A DNA stretch of 64,000 bases, taken from positions 60,904,529 through 60,968,528 of the forward strand of contig CM017562.1 of assembly GCA_007844125.1 (NCBI GenBank). Reading direction: 5' to 3'. This DNA is from Sinonovacula constricta. Lineage: Eukaryota > Mollusca > Bivalvia > Cardiida > Solecurtidae. A model generated the notes under the pieces. The model did no database searches. It was not told the origin of the DNA and worked only from the letters and a program-made list of their open reading frames with translations. Both the position numbers and the translations under genes were made by a program. Below are positions 1-12,140 of this stretch, in pieces (the stretch's first letter is position 1; each line of letters begins with the position of its first letter).

Positions 1-1495
1 AAGTTGGTACTGTTTATAGTCAATGTAGCATCTTAAGGTGAGACAGGATAGGTTGGTACTGTTTATAGTCAATGTAGCATCTTAAGGTGAGTCAGGATAA
101 GTTGGTACTGTTTATAGTAAATGCAGCACCTTAAGGTGAGACAGGATAAGTTGGTACTGTTTATGGTCAATGTAGCATCTTAAGGTGAGTCAGGATAAGT
201 TGGTACTGTTTATGGTCAATGTAGCATCTTAAGGTGAGACAGGATAAGTTGGTACTGTTTATAGCCAATGTAGCATCTTAAGGTGAGACAGGATAAGTTG
301 GTACTGTTTATAGTCAATGTAGCATCTTAAGGTGAGACAGGATAAGTTGGTACTGTTTATAGTCAATGTAGCATCTTAAGGTGAGACAGGATAAGTTGGT
401 ACTGTTTATAGTCAATGTAACATCTTAAGGTGAGACAGGATAAGTTGGTACTGTTTATAGCCAATGTAGCATCTTAAGGTGAGACAGGATACGTTGGTAC
501 TGTTTATAGTCAATGTAGCATCTTAAGGTGAGACAGGATAAGTTGGTACTGTTTATAGTCAATGTAGCATCTTAAGGTGAGTCAGGATAAGTTGGTACTG
601 TTATTGTCAATGTAGCATCTTAAGGTGAGTCAGGATAAGTTGGTAATGTTTATAGTCTCTGTAAGCATCTTAAGGTGAGACAGGAAAAGTTGGTAGTTTA
701 TAGTCAATGTAGCATCTTAGATGAGACAGGATAAGTGGTACTGTTATAGTCAATGTAGCATCTTAAGGTGAGACAGGATAAGTTGGTACTGGTTATAGTC
801 AATGTAGCATCTTCAGGTGATCACAGGAAAAGTTGGTACTGTTTATAGTCAATGTAGCATCTTAAGATGAGACAGGATAAGTTGGTACTGTTTATAGTCA
901 ATGTAGCACTAAGGTGAGTCAGGATAAGTTGGTACTGGTTTAGTCAATGTAGCATCTTAGGTGAGTCATAGTATTGGTACTGTTTATAGTCTACTGTAGC
1001 ATCTTAAGGGTGAGATCCGGATAAGTTGGTACTAGTTTATAGTCAATGTAGCATCTTAAGGTGAGTCAGGATAAGTTGGTACTGTTTATAGTCAATGTAG
1101 CATCTTAAGGTGAGACAGGATAAGTTGGTACCTGTTTATAGTCAATGTAGCATCTTAAGGTGAGACAGGATAAGTTGGTACTGTTTATAGTCAATGTAGC
1201 ATCTTAAGGTGAGTCAGGATAAGTTGGTACTGTTTATAGTCAATGTAGCATCTTAAGGTGAGTCAGGATAAGTTGGTACTGTTTATAGTCAATGTAGCAT
1301 CTTAAGGTGAGACAGGATAAGTTGGTACTGTTTATAGTCAATGTAGCATCTTAAGGTGAGACAGGATAAGTTGGTACTGTTTATAGTCAATGTAGCATCT
1401 TAAGGTGAGACAGGATAAGTTGGTACTGTTTATAGTCAATGTAGCATCTTAAGGTGAGACAGGATAGGTTGGTACTGTTTATAGCCAATGTAGCA
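1..1495. repeat. 49-bp minisatellite, about 30 copies
   Basis: A head-to-tail array with a 49-bp period that begins before the window. Units share TTGGTACTGTTTATAG, CAATGTAGCATCTTAAG and GGTGAG(A/T)CAGGATA. Copies between about 600 and 1020 carry indels, while the flanks are nearly identical, so the ends appear more recently homogenised than the middle. It lies in the intron just upstream of the first visible exon of the LRR/EF-hand gene. Many units contain AAGGTGAGT, a good 5' splice donor match that also contains the AP-1 motif TGAGTCA; the other units have GTGAGA instead. Confidence 0.97.
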
Positions 1496-1612
1496 GGTGG
1501 TTAATTGGTCTTAATGGGCCATGTGCATGAAGCTTCAAGTTAATACCAAGACTGGACTAAATTATTATTCGTCATCATCATCTCATTCTGTATCATCACC
1601 ATTAACAGTTTT

Positions 1613-1613
1613 A

Positions 1614-1658
<45 letters not shown>

Positions 1659-1665
1659 TATCATT

Positions 1666-1697
<32 letters not shown>
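1613..1697. repeat. (CAT)n microsatellite
   Basis: Nearly pure CAT/ATC trinucleotide run with two TAT interruptions. It would translate as polyhistidine in one frame, but nothing supports translation here. It lies about 85 bp upstream of an exon acceptor, in intron sequence. Confidence 0.95.
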
Positions 1698-1782
1698 AAA
1701 AATGTTTCAAAATTGCATATGACTAGATGGTAAACAGACATGTTTTACTGAATGATTTTGTTATTTTGTCATTTATTTACAG

Positions 1783-1878
1783 ATCGGGAAGAATAAGATT
1801 CCGGAGGAATACGCAGAGGCAGCCTTGACGATGTTGAGGACGTACCCCGTGTTGAAATTAGAAACACTGGATCTTTCT
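1783..1878 (+). CDS. LRR/EF-hand gene, exon a (LRR end)
   Basis: Acceptor TTTATTTACAG ends at 1782 and donor GTGAGT starts at 1879. The 96 bases give 32 codons in phase 0 (IGKNKIPEEYAEAALTML... LETLDLS). Leucine spacing fits the end of a leucine-rich repeat. It continues in frame into the exon at 2301. Confidence 0.85.
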
Positions 1879-4800
1879 GTGAGTACAGCATTGGTCTTTA
1901 TGGTAAATATAAAACATCGGTTGCCACTGATGTTTTATGCCTGGACAATACAAAAAAACGTCTCGAAACTACTCGGTGTGTTGGGACTGTTCCCAGCTGC
2001 GGATATAGCCTGCGCATTGGCACTGGAACTTTTGTTATTTCAGGAACGTTACAAGCGACATATCCATGTACAGTGTCGTAGATTGCTTATCGTTAATTAC
2101 ATTTTATTGTTATTCTTATATTATTCAGAGTTTATGTTTAGTCTTTGAAAGCTATAGGACACAAATATTAACCTGAAATACATTCTTTAATTCTAAATAT
2201 GGGTAAATTTAAATATTTAGTCCATGCATTTTAGACAGATTGCCTAAAATGTAAGTGAATTTTGTTAACAGTTATCCCTTCGAAATTTTAACCCAAACAG
2301 GATTGCACGTTCAGTCCAAAATTCGAGCAACATGTTAAGGCGTTGAACGAAATGCACCACAACATCAAAGTGATATACGGATACGCCATTACTTACGGCC
2401 AGACAAACAAGGACTATATTGGCGATATCCTCAAGGAAGGACTGGAATGTTTGCGCGACTTCTGCAAGGAGAGCGGTGTGTCCCTGGTGGAGCTCTTTGA
2501 GAGGTTTGACGCAGATAACTCCATGAGCGTCAGTCTTCAGGAGTTCCAGGAGGGCCTCAAGGTAGGTCGTCGTGGCACAAACGTCTGGGGTGTCACTAAT
2601 GATGATTGTAAAATGTATTGTCATTTTAAGCGGCGTTTACTCTTCAATGACTTCGTGTATGACTCTGTTCATGCATGTAATATTGCATCCGGGAAGAAAG
2701 AGTTAGACAGATAATGCAGCATTCAACATGAAGAAAACTTCCTTCGAACGTAAACTTTGGAGCTCTGAATGGAGCTGCAAATTATATTTCAACTACTTTA
2801 ACTCATGCACTTAGCAATATTGCCTAACCTGTGGTATATTATTTAATTTTATTACACCGAAGTAAAAATGTTAATGTAAAAAGTGTTCTGCAGGCCTCAG
2901 AGGTATCGGTAACTTAGTATCGGGTCTATATTCACCATTTAGTATCAACTGGTCACAGCTACATTGACTGTTACCAAGTCGGTGCAACTTATAATGGTAA
3001 TAATAAGTATATAAACCTACAATATAAAGCCATGTCTCCCATTCCAGGAGGCCGGTGTACCACTGTCGCTGTACAAGATAGAGATGTTCGCCAACGCCCT
3101 GGACAAGGACGGGGATGGGGAGGTGGACTACAGGTATATCATGTCGTCTATAACTATTGCTTCTGTGTCGTTGATCTACTTATTAATTAACCATCTTTGT
3201 TTTACCCAAATCTATCAACTAATTAAATATAAATTATAGTACGTCGTACAAAATATCGTTGTTGTCCGTTTTTTGACCTTGACATTGCAAAAGAAGTCGA
3301 CGTAGAATACTACGTTTAAATTCAGGGGCGGATCCAGAGGGGGGCCTTCGCCCCCCCCCCCCCCCCCCCTATTTTTCGACGACCAACAAAAAAAAAAGTA
3401 TTTTGCCCTTAAAAGTGAGCAAATAGATAAGGAAATTATGCCCCACAGATGCTTGGAAATCGCATCTCAGCGCATCTAGAATTCAAAATTTTCTTGGGGA
3501 GCCCCCTCCAGACCCCTCGCCGCGGATTTCGGGCCTGCGGCGCGATCAGCTCCAGCCTGCGGCCGAATGTTACTCCCTCGACTCCCCCCCCCCCCCCTAT
3601 TCTGAAATTCTGGATCCGCCCCTGTAATTTATTCAGGTGCAATGTCATTAAACAATTTTATTATTTTTGGTATTTAATAGTTTTAGATATATAATAATGA
3701 GATATTTGTTTATTATGTTAAAAGTAAGCTGTACCAAAAACTAAATAGCCTGAAGGTAAGAACCTAGCACAGACTGATTCATGCTAGGTGGGAGGCTAAA
3801 TATACATTGTATGGTCTGCATGGAGCCCGGGGTGTGTACATCAAACACTAACTATGGTCTGCATGGAGCCCGGGGTGTGTACATCAAACACTAACTATGG
3901 TCTGCATGGTGCCGGGGTGTGTACATCAAACACTAACTATGGTCTGCATGGTGCCCGGGGTGTGTACATCAAACACTAACTATGGTCTGCATGGAGCCCG
4001 GTGTGTGTACATGAAACACTAACTATGGTCTGCATGGTGCCCGGGATGTGTACATCAAACACTAACTATGGTCTGCATGGAGCCCGGGGTGGGTACATCA
4101 AACACTAACTATGGTCTGCATGGTGCCCGGGGTGGGTACATCAAACACTAACTATGGTCTGCATGGTGCCCGGAGTGTGTACATCAAACACTAACTATGG
4201 TCTGCATGTAGCCGGGGTGTGTACATCAAACACTAACTATGGTCTGCATGGTGCCTGGGGTGTGTACATCAAACACTAACTATGGTCTGCATGTAGCCGG
4301 GGTGTGTACATGAAACACTAACTATGGTCTGCATGGTGCCCGGGGTGTGTACATCAAACACTAACTATGGTCTGCATGGAGCCCGGGGTGTGTACATCAA
4401 ACACTAACTATGGTCTGCATGGTGCCCGGGGTGGGTACATCAAACACTAACTATGGTCTGCATGGTGCCCGGAGTGTGTACATCAAACACTAACTATGGT
4501 CTGCATGTAGCCGGGGTGTGTACATCAAACACTAGCTATGGTCTGCATGGTGTCCGGGTTGTGTACACCAAACACTAACTATGGTCTGCATGTAGCCGGG
4601 GTGTGTACATGAAACACTAATTATGGTCTGCATGGTTCCCGGAGTGTGTACATCAAACATTAGCTATGGTCTGCATGGTGTCCGGGTTGTGTACATCAAA
4701 CACTAACTATGGTCTGCATGGTGCCCGGGGTGTGTACATGAAACACTAACTATGGTCTGCATGTATCCCGGGGTGTGTACATGAAACACTAACTATGGTC

Positions 4801-6365
4801 TGCATGGTTCCCGGAGTGTGTACATCAAACACTAACTATGGTCTGCATGGTGCCCGGGGTGTGTACATCAAACATTTACATTGGTAAAACTGGATGCATC
4901 ATGGTTTCTCTTGTCTATATTTTATAATAATGTCAGAGGTGGGCATTGAAAACAATCGATTTTAAAAGAGCTGTCTTAAATGTTCTTATAAAGACGACAT
5001 AAGTGTTAGCATTTAAATGAGGCTTTTCTTTTCTTCACACAATTATACTCATTTATGTATATGTTTCAATACTAACAGCCGTATCAAATTACTTATCTGT
5101 AACATAAATACGAATTGTATATTTATTAATATATCTTCTTGCAAGATTTGTGAGACGATCAAAAGATTTTTTACTGAATAGCATGGTTAGGCCTTTCCAA
5201 GTGTGTGAATAAATACTATCATGTAATGTTATTGGTTTATTTACCCTCATTATTTTCTCTTGCTATTTGATGAGCTCCAGTTTACAGGAAGTTTAGAAAC
5301 GTATATCTCAGAAGGTTAATATCAATACTGGGGGTGTAAGGGAGGTGGTCATACCTGATAATAAGAATCTACATGTATATAAAAATCTATGTAGGTAATT
5401 GTGCAATACTTTTTAAGATAATATTTTGTATCACCTAATTACAATGCTGTATGGCGTGTCATTGTATTTATATATATTACTAAGACTATAGCAATAAAAT
5501 TAGAATATCACAGCTTTATCAACGTTATATATAGAAATGCGTTATGATTGTGAAAACAAATCATGCGTATATGTTAATGTAGCTATCTGGCTACATCAAA
5601 TATATTTTTATGTTCTAGATATTGTAAGATGCTATTATTTATTAACATCGCATTATTATTAATTAAATATGCCGAATAAAAAGTAAGGATGTAGACTGTA
5701 TATTTGTACATGATCCCCCTCGTTACGTCACATTCCGTGCTTTTCAGTGGATACTGCAGATAAATTGGTGATTTTACATAATAGCATTATAAACTCACTT
5801 TGTTTTGCAACTAAGACTTTCTTAAAAGATGTTTTATTTATCTTCACCTTGTTGGTAGTAGTCTGTGTTTACATATACATTTATGTGTATAAATGTGTAA
5901 TTATTATTTGACTACTTTGTTATAAGTAAATTAGGTAACGATGCCCTTGCCATCGTAATTTAGCTTGTCATTTGTGTGTTCCTTTTTTAAAATTTGATTT
6001 AATCAGAATTAAAGATTATTTTCGTGGTCTTGGCATGACTTTAAATATAAATATATTGTATCTATATTCACTACTTCTTGCTGCAGTGATTACAGACAAG
6101 GATGTGACTGTAAAATCTCGTCACATGTGTTCAGTTATAACTGGGTGATTTTACGTGTAGTGTTGTTAAATTGTTATAAAAGTGACGTTAGATATGTTTG
6201 ACATTGAAAAAAAGTCCCAGATGTATATGCACTAGTACTGTTATAATATGCCTGATTTATTGCTGGTGTTGCTGTTTCTTCTCCTTTGCGATTGTGTTAC
6301 TGTTGCCTTCTTATTTCCATTACAGTGAAATGGTTCTTCAATTGAAGCAAGTGGAAGAGAGCTAA
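1783..6365 (+). CDS. Leucine-rich-repeat/EF-hand protein, LRRC74-like (3' end only)
   Basis: Partial gene; the 5' exons lie before the window. Four exons (1783-1878, 2301-2561, 3048-3133, 6326-6365) join in consistent phase and encode the last 160 residues. The first exon has the look of a final leucine-rich repeat (LETLDLSDCTF across the junction). A helical linker (HNIKVIYGYAITYG) follows, then two EF-hands. Loop 1 is DADNSMSVSLQE and loop 2 is DKDGDGEVDYSE; both have acidic or Ser ligands at positions 1, 3, 5 and 9 and Glu at 12, so calcium binding is likely. The LRR-then-EF-hand order, and an ending shortly after the second loop, resemble LRRC74A/B. That name rests on remembered family architecture, not a search. 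The function is not established. The stop is TAA at 6363-6365 after a QLKQVEES tail. Confidence 0.8.
2301..2561 (+). CDS. LRR/EF-hand gene, exon b (linker and EF-hand 1)
   Basis: Acceptor AACCCAAACAG ends at 2300 and donor GTAGGT starts at 2562. The 261 bases give 87 codons in phase 0, from DCTFSPKFEQ to FQEGLK. EF-hand loop 1 (DADNSMSVSLQE) is flanked by LFERF and FQEGLK helices. An alternative acceptor at 2271 is possible but would add sequence that does not continue the leucine-rich pattern as well. Confidence 0.88.
3048..3133 (+). CDS. LRR/EF-hand gene, exon c (EF-hand 2, first part)
   Basis: Acceptor CCCATTCCAG ends at 3047 and donor GTATAT starts at 3134. The 86 bases encode EAGVPLSLYKIEMFANAL followed by DKDGDGEVDY, with two bases left over. 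The EF-hand loop stops at position 10, so another exon must supply positions 11 and 12. Confidence 0.9.
3323..3624. mobile_element. MITE with CAGGGGCGGATCCAGA inverted ends, copy 1
   Basis: A 302-bp element bounded by CAGGGGCGGATCCAGA and its complement TCTGGATCCGCCCCTG, with subterminal C-runs and GGGGG/CCCCC stretches. Flanking 5-mers are AAATT and TAATT (4/5 match), so a target duplication is uncertain. A second copy is at 12607-12854. The ends resemble non-autonomous DNA elements of a hAT-like kind, but superfamily is inference. It sits in the last intron of the LRR/EF-hand gene. Open frames across it are not genes. Confidence 0.88.
3811..4875. repeat. 43-bp minisatellite, about 25 copies
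   Basis: Period exactly 43 bp. Units contain ATGGTCTGCATGG, a variable G/C-rich block (AGCCCGGGG, TGCCCGGGG or TAGCCGGGG), TGTGTACAT and AAACACTAACT. Variants alternate in blocks, suggesting multi-unit duplication. It occupies the last intron of the LRR/EF-hand gene. Confidence 0.97.
4876..6325. other. Remainder of last intron, AT-rich
   Basis: Unique-looking AT-rich intron sequence. I see no exon-like stretch or recognisable element. It ends in the acceptor TTTCCATTACAG of the terminal exon. Confidence 0.6.
6326..6365 (+). CDS. LRR/EF-hand gene, terminal exon
   Basis: Acceptor CCATTACAG ends at 6325. With the two leftover bases from 3133 the junction codon is AGT (Ser), then EMVLQLKQVEES and TAA. 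This supplies S11 and E12 of the second EF-hand loop (DKDGDGEVDY then SE) plus the start of its exiting helix. That completion is strong evidence for an otherwise tiny exon. The distance from exon c (3.2 kb) is explained by a MITE and a minisatellite in the intron. Confidence 0.85.
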
Positions 6366-7230
6366 CCCCTCTTGGCACAACAAATGTACATCTCCCCCTC
6401 CAATGTCGTCCACTGTACAAGCACGTATAAACAACAGTTGACAAAGTGTCGTGTTGCTAAGTTTACTATTCACCTGCTTAACAAGAACTAATCATGCTTG
6501 AGCAAATGGTAGAGATACAGATTAAGCAGGCTGACTCTAACTTACCCAATTGCCCATAATGGCACACATTGTGAGGCCAAATACAAGGACAGAACTGGAA
6601 TACTATATGTGTTCGTTATTAAACGGACTTACTGCTAATGTATAAGTACATGTTTCACTTGAAGTAAATTATAAATGATACCGATGTCAGATCAACTCAA
6701 TAATGTAAATAATGGTGCTCAAATCTACTTCTAATATATTCATATATAAAGTGCTTGTCTATCAGTATGATTTAAACTCATTTCGAATGAAAACTCGCGC
6801 TTAAAGTTGCATATTTTTGAAAACGAGGAAAAAAAATGTCATATGTCATATTTTTACATCCTGTTTTATATGAGAAAAAATAACCGTTACATCTTGTGAA
6901 CATAGTTTCTTGAGATATGACGGGGGTGGGGGTCATACTACTTTATATATAGTTAGTATAGTTCTGGGCATATTAAAGGGGGCGGGGTCTTAAAATACTT
7001 GATGCTTAATTAGTTGTGTTTTGGTGGCTTTTTTGTCTTACCTTGGCAACGTTGTCTTGATATAGCTACCTTATTCTTCATATGCATTATTTTATGCCGA
7101 CTTTAAGGTCAATGGTAGATGCGACATGAACGTGAGCGTTTCAAGAAAAAGAAGCATTCACTGTGTATGAGGTATGAATAAAATAAACTAAAAATAAATA
7201 AAAACAGCTATATTGTAGTGCATAGTTTTG
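6366..7230 (+). terminator. Probable 3' UTR and polyadenylation region
   Basis: After the TAA at 6363 the sequence is AT-rich. Overlapping AATAAA signals at 7177-7187 are followed by a T/G-rich stretch around 7212-7235. This is the best polyadenylation candidate, but no single signal can be proved from sequence alone. Confidence 0.45.
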
Positions 7231-7529
7231 TAGAGTCTAGAAGTATGGTTGTAACTATAACTTTATAATGTAATAGTTATAAGCAATGATTTGCGAGTAT
7301 GTGAGTTTAAAGTAGAGTGTGAAATATCGCCTTCTGTGTCCAGGTCCGATTGAAGTGATATATTACCAATGATCTCTATTATTGTTCCTCCCACATGATA
7401 CGTGTATATACATATCTTGTGTGTTGTCCATGTGCAAGTGACTTTTACTTGTGAACTTGTGTACATTTTATGCACCTTTTTTCTGCATGCTTTGTAAACT
7501 ATCTTGCCAAAAATAGTTGACTAAAATGA

Positions 7530-7602
7530 AGAGAGAGAGAGAGACAGACAGACAGAGACAAAGAGAGAGAGAGGGAGGGAGTGAGGGAGGGAGCGAGGGA
7601 GG

Positions 7603-7669
<67 letters not shown>

Positions 7670-7690
7670 CGAGAGGAGAGACAGAGAGAT
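7530..7690. repeat. (GA)n microsatellite with imperfect flanks
   Basis: Purine run dominated by GA, with GACA and GGGA interruptions on its left side and a cleaner GA core around 7607-7675. The Leu/Ser-rich reading on the minus strand is a by-product. Confidence 0.95.
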
Positions 7691-10200
7691 AGATAATCCG
7701 TAGAACCTTAGTAATGTACATGGTCATAGCTAAGACCAGTTAAGCATCGCTTTCAGAATGTGTTTTGATCACTAAGCTTTTAAACGACCGCCGCCATATT
7801 AATCATGCAAATACAAAATTGGTAATCTTTCTAAAAGGTTAAGGACACAGGCTCCATAAGTGTCTTTATTTATATTATCTCAATAAAAATATTTAACTTC
7901 ACTATTTTACGTTAATTTTAACTAATAAGGGAGGTAATAAATGTCTACGTTATCAATGTCCTATGACATTGTTATCTTCCTTGCAAGAAATCACACTACT
8001 ATAACAGCATACAAATGGATGAAAACATATATGCTTATTCATTTTCCTTCGAAAGATTTTAATGCGAATGTTGTAAAATAATTATATGTATGATTGATTT
8101 TTTCATTACAAACGAAACTGTGACAAGTATATTGAAAAGATAGAGGTGCTTTCAAGATCTTAAATATTTACCTTTAATTATCTTTAAGTATCCACAACTT
8201 AAATAAGCCATATTTTTTATTTTATTTCCCTTTCTATTCACCAGGGCCTACATATTTAAGTCATATATATTTTCTGGGTGGTGGCGCTTTGTCATTTTAA
8301 AAATAACGGACGATAACAGAAACCGGGGTACCTAATCGGGTGTGTTGTTCTAAGATTGACTGCAAGGGGTGATAAACAGTTTACGTAGGAACAGCACTTT
8401 TTTTCTGAAAACAGACTGGTATACCCACTATCGACAAAACAAAAACATAACTGTTAATGTAACAATGATCCCTCTGACTGAATAGGCGATTATGTAAAAA
8501 AAACACGCGCGCACATTCACATGTACACAATCATTTTATGCATTTCCATTTGAATTTAAAAATGTGCATAAAGAATTAAAAATATATTTTGAAATAAACA
8601 TGCTCAAATGTTGCTTTCTGCATACCAAAAAGAGACTTTCTTATTTTCACTTTGTATTTTATTTCATTTATTTAGACTGGTTTAGATGGCAAATGAATAT
8701 AAAATGAACGTATAGTTCGAGGATTGCTCAGAAGTTTTGTTTCCAACAACATCCTTTGTACAATGTATTAGTGATGCTGCTAATCAAAACAAAGAACTGA
8801 ACTTAAATACAAAATATTAAAAAAATGAGTTTGCGCACAGGCACGTACAAGCACGTACAGGCGTGTAAATTATAAGGAGATTAGAAAGGTACATTCTTCT
8901 CCGAGTTAATATTTATCAAAGAAAGCGTCTTATACCACCGTTTATCATTGGCGACGCGCTGGAGAAAGACGTCTATATATGGGATGCTCACTCAAATTTG
9001 CACATGGAGAAACGTTTGTTTTGCGGACTTTCTAAACCTGATAAAATTCAGGTCCGAATTTAGTGATCGACATTCTATTTCAGTTATTATATTTATTTAT
9101 TTTTGCGTGTCTGTAACTTTCAAAGTTACTTTGAAAATAAACAATAAGATACTGAGAAAGAAACAACATGCAACGTTCACGAAAAATACTATCTGAACAA
9201 TACTTATTTGTGTAATGTGAAGCTGCTGCACATGTGCACTTTCTGCTTGTACACTATACTTTTATAGTTAATTATAATAAATTTGCAACTTTTTTTTACA
9301 TATGTTACATATGAAAACCTATTAAATGGTGTCGTTTGCGTTTTATTTTGTTTTAAACCATTCTATTGCCTCAGGAATATATTTTCTCGGGATTTATAGT
9401 ATACTGAAAACTTTCAAATAAAAACCATAGCGTATTAAATGTCTTTGTTACATGCTCACTTATTGCTTTAATTTATTTACCTCTTCCACTTTATGCATCG
9501 CCTTTTCTTGTCTTTTTAGGAAACGGCAAACTTATAACGATATATACAGACACTATAAGTCTGCTAGTGCAAATATAACCTGTTGTAAATACTTGTAAAG
9601 AAGACATCTTCCTCAATAAAACCCAGTCATTGAATATAGTCATAACTAAGTGCAAAAGCATACCTTAACTTGACATTGTTTTGTTTACATGAAATATGCA
9701 TCGAAGCAAAATAGAAGAAGTGTTTCCATGTGATTGTGCACGAACACTTGACATTCATTTTTGTCTTTTAACAACAATGTCAGCTTTACAAATGCAGTTA
9801 GTCACTTATGACGGCATTTTGTAAAACATATATGTGTTTACGTAACTGTCATTGTTCAAAAGGGATATAGACTTGTGCAAACAAATTATACAATTAAATG
9901 GTAATTTTATTGTCCTGTTTGAAAGGAATACATATATCCCAACGGTATAATAAATCAGAAAGTACACCAGGTTATAAATGCCAAATAATGCTTGGATATC
10001 CAAAACAACTAATTATTCCAAGCCTGTTCACTCATGAGTATCATATAGACAATCGATATGAAACCAACGTGATGTCTCGGTGATTCTCTTTGAAGGGCCA
10101 ATTTGTCCCCAGGACTCAATAAGTTTATCAGTATAACCTTATAATATATTTAAAAGGTAAAAAATGAATGTCACTTACACAGAAAGTGGTAGCATATAAA
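7691..10200. other. AT-rich intergenic DNA
   Basis: No gene, RNA or clear repeat is visible. Short open frames around 8948 and 9806-10083 have no recognisable domain and no splice context, and look random. Confidence 0.5.
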
Positions 10201-10201
10201 G

Positions 10202-11319
10202 AATCACAATCCTGCCTGGCGGAGGGGGGACAGTATATAAATATCAATCCCACGGAGGTTGACGGTATGTAAATATCACATCCTGCGGAGGGTGACAGTA
10301 TATAAATATCACATCCCACGGAGGGTGACGGTATATAAATATCACATCCTGCGGAGGGTGACAGTATATAAATATCACATCCCACGGAGGGTGACGGTAT
10401 ATAGATATCACATTCCGCGGAGGGTGACAGTATATAAATATCACATCCCACGGAGTGTGACGGTATATAAATATCACATCCCATGGAAGGTGACAGTACA
10501 AAAATATCACATCCCTCGGAGGGTGACGGTATATAAATATTACATCCCGCGGAGGGTGACGGTATATAAATATCACATCCCACAGAGGGTGACAGTATAT
10601 AAATATCACATCCCGCGGAGGGTGACGGTATATAAATATCACATCCCACGGAGGGTGACGGTATATAAATATCACATCCCGCGGAGGGTGACGGTATATA
10701 AATATCACATCCCACGGAGGGTGACGGTATATAAATATCACATCCCACGGAGGGTGACGGTATATAAATATCACATCCCGCGGAGGGTGACGGTATATAA
10801 ATATCACATCCCACGGAGGGTGATAGTATATAAATATCACATCCCGCGGAGGGTGACGGTATATAAATATCGCATCCCGCGGAGGGTGACGGTATATAAA
10901 TATCACATCCCACGGAGGATGACGGTATATAAATATCACATCCCACGGAGGGTGACGGTATATAAATATTACATCCCGCGGAGGGTGACGGTATATAAAT
11001 ATCACATCCCACAGAGGGTGACAGTATATAAATATCACATCCCACGGAGGGTGACGGTATATAAATATCACATCCCACGGAGGGTGACGGTATATAAATA
11101 TCACATCCCTCGGAGGGTGACGGTATATTAATATCACATCCCTCGGAGGGTGACGGTATATAAATATCACATCCCTCGGAGGGTGACGGTATAAATATCA
11201 CATCCCTCGGAGGGTGACGGTATATAAATATCACATCCCTCGGAGGGTGACGGTATATAAATATCACATCCAACGGAGGGTGACGGTATATAAATATCAC
11301 ATCCCACGGAGGGTGATAG
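10202..11319. repeat. 33-bp minisatellite with one TATA-like motif per unit, about 34 copies
   Basis: Period 33 bp (one 31-bp unit near 11190). Each unit carries GGTATATAAATATCACATCC then C(G/A/T)CGGAGGGTGAC. TATATAAATA matches a TATA-box consensus and recurs in nearly every unit. A three-unit variant signature (ATTACATCCCGCGG, then CCCACAGAGGG) occurs at about 10541 and again at about 10970, exactly 13 periods apart, so a 13-unit block was duplicated. Because 33 is divisible by 3, several frames on both strands stay open for up to about 400 codons; these are not genes. Confidence 0.96.
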
Positions 11320-11587
11320 CACGGAGTGACAACTGTCGACCGAACAAATAACAATCATGGGTTACACCTAATATGTATGGAATTCCTACTCCCGATGCAA
11401 GATGCTCCGTATTTATTTGCAATGTTACTTAAGACAAAATCAACATTTATCACAGTAAAAAAATGCAAACATATTATAGATTTTTATCATACTCCTCGAC
11501 ATAACTCGCTTTGGGATTGCCGTAAAGTAGTAGAATCATCCCCTGACAAGGAATAAAACGAATTGATTTGATTCTGTCGTCAGTTAC

Positions 11588-12140
11588 AGGTGGTATCCGA
11601 CAGTTTACCCAGAATAAATTGTATCCGACAGTTTACCCACAACAAATGGTATCCGACAGTTTACCCACAACAAATGGTTTCCGACAGTTTACCCACAACA
11701 AATGGTATCCGACAGTTTACCCACAACAAATGGTATCCGACAGTTTACCCAGAACAAATGGTATCCGACAGTTTATCCAGTTTACCCACAACAAATGGTT
11801 TCCGACAGTTTACCCACAACAAATGGTATCCGACAGTTTACCCACAACAAATGGTATCCGACAGTTTACCCAGAACAAATGGTATCCGACAGTTTACCCA
11901 GAACAAATGGTATCCGACAGTTTATCCAGAACAAATGGTATCCGACAGTTTATCCAGAACAAATGCATGTTACAATACATTTTTAGGGTATCCGACAGTT
12001 TATCCAGAACAAATGAATGTTACAATACATTTTTAGGGTATCCGACAGTTTATCCAGAACAAATGAATGTTACAATACATTTTTAGGGTATCCGACAGTT
12101 TATCCAGAACAAATGCATGTTACAATACGTTTCCAGGGTT
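11588..12140. repeat. 28-bp array of a MITE terminal repeat, switching to 50-bp units
   Basis: About a dozen 28-bp units (GGTATCCGACAGTTTACCC plus ACAACAAAT or AGAACAAAT), one of them with a short internal duplication at about 11775. From about 11935 there are units of about 50 bp that add ATGTTACAATACATTTTTAG. The array sits exactly at the left end of the MITE and its unit is the MITE's own terminal sequence. Open frames reading QFTHNKWYPTVYP repeats are artefacts. Confidence 0.93.

Noticed and set aside
1521..1733. Open frame with a polyhistidine tract
   Set aside because: It is the (CAT)n microsatellite read in one frame, in intron sequence, with no domain or start context.
3436..3694. 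Pro-rich open frames on both strands at 3.4-3.7 kb
   Set aside because: They lie across the CAGGGGCGGATCC MITE and its C-rich tracts; the same reading recurs at the second copy.
10128..11354. Long open frames on both strands (up to 408 codons)
   Set aside because: They are readings of the 33-bp array; the period is a multiple of 3, so frames remain open on both strands.
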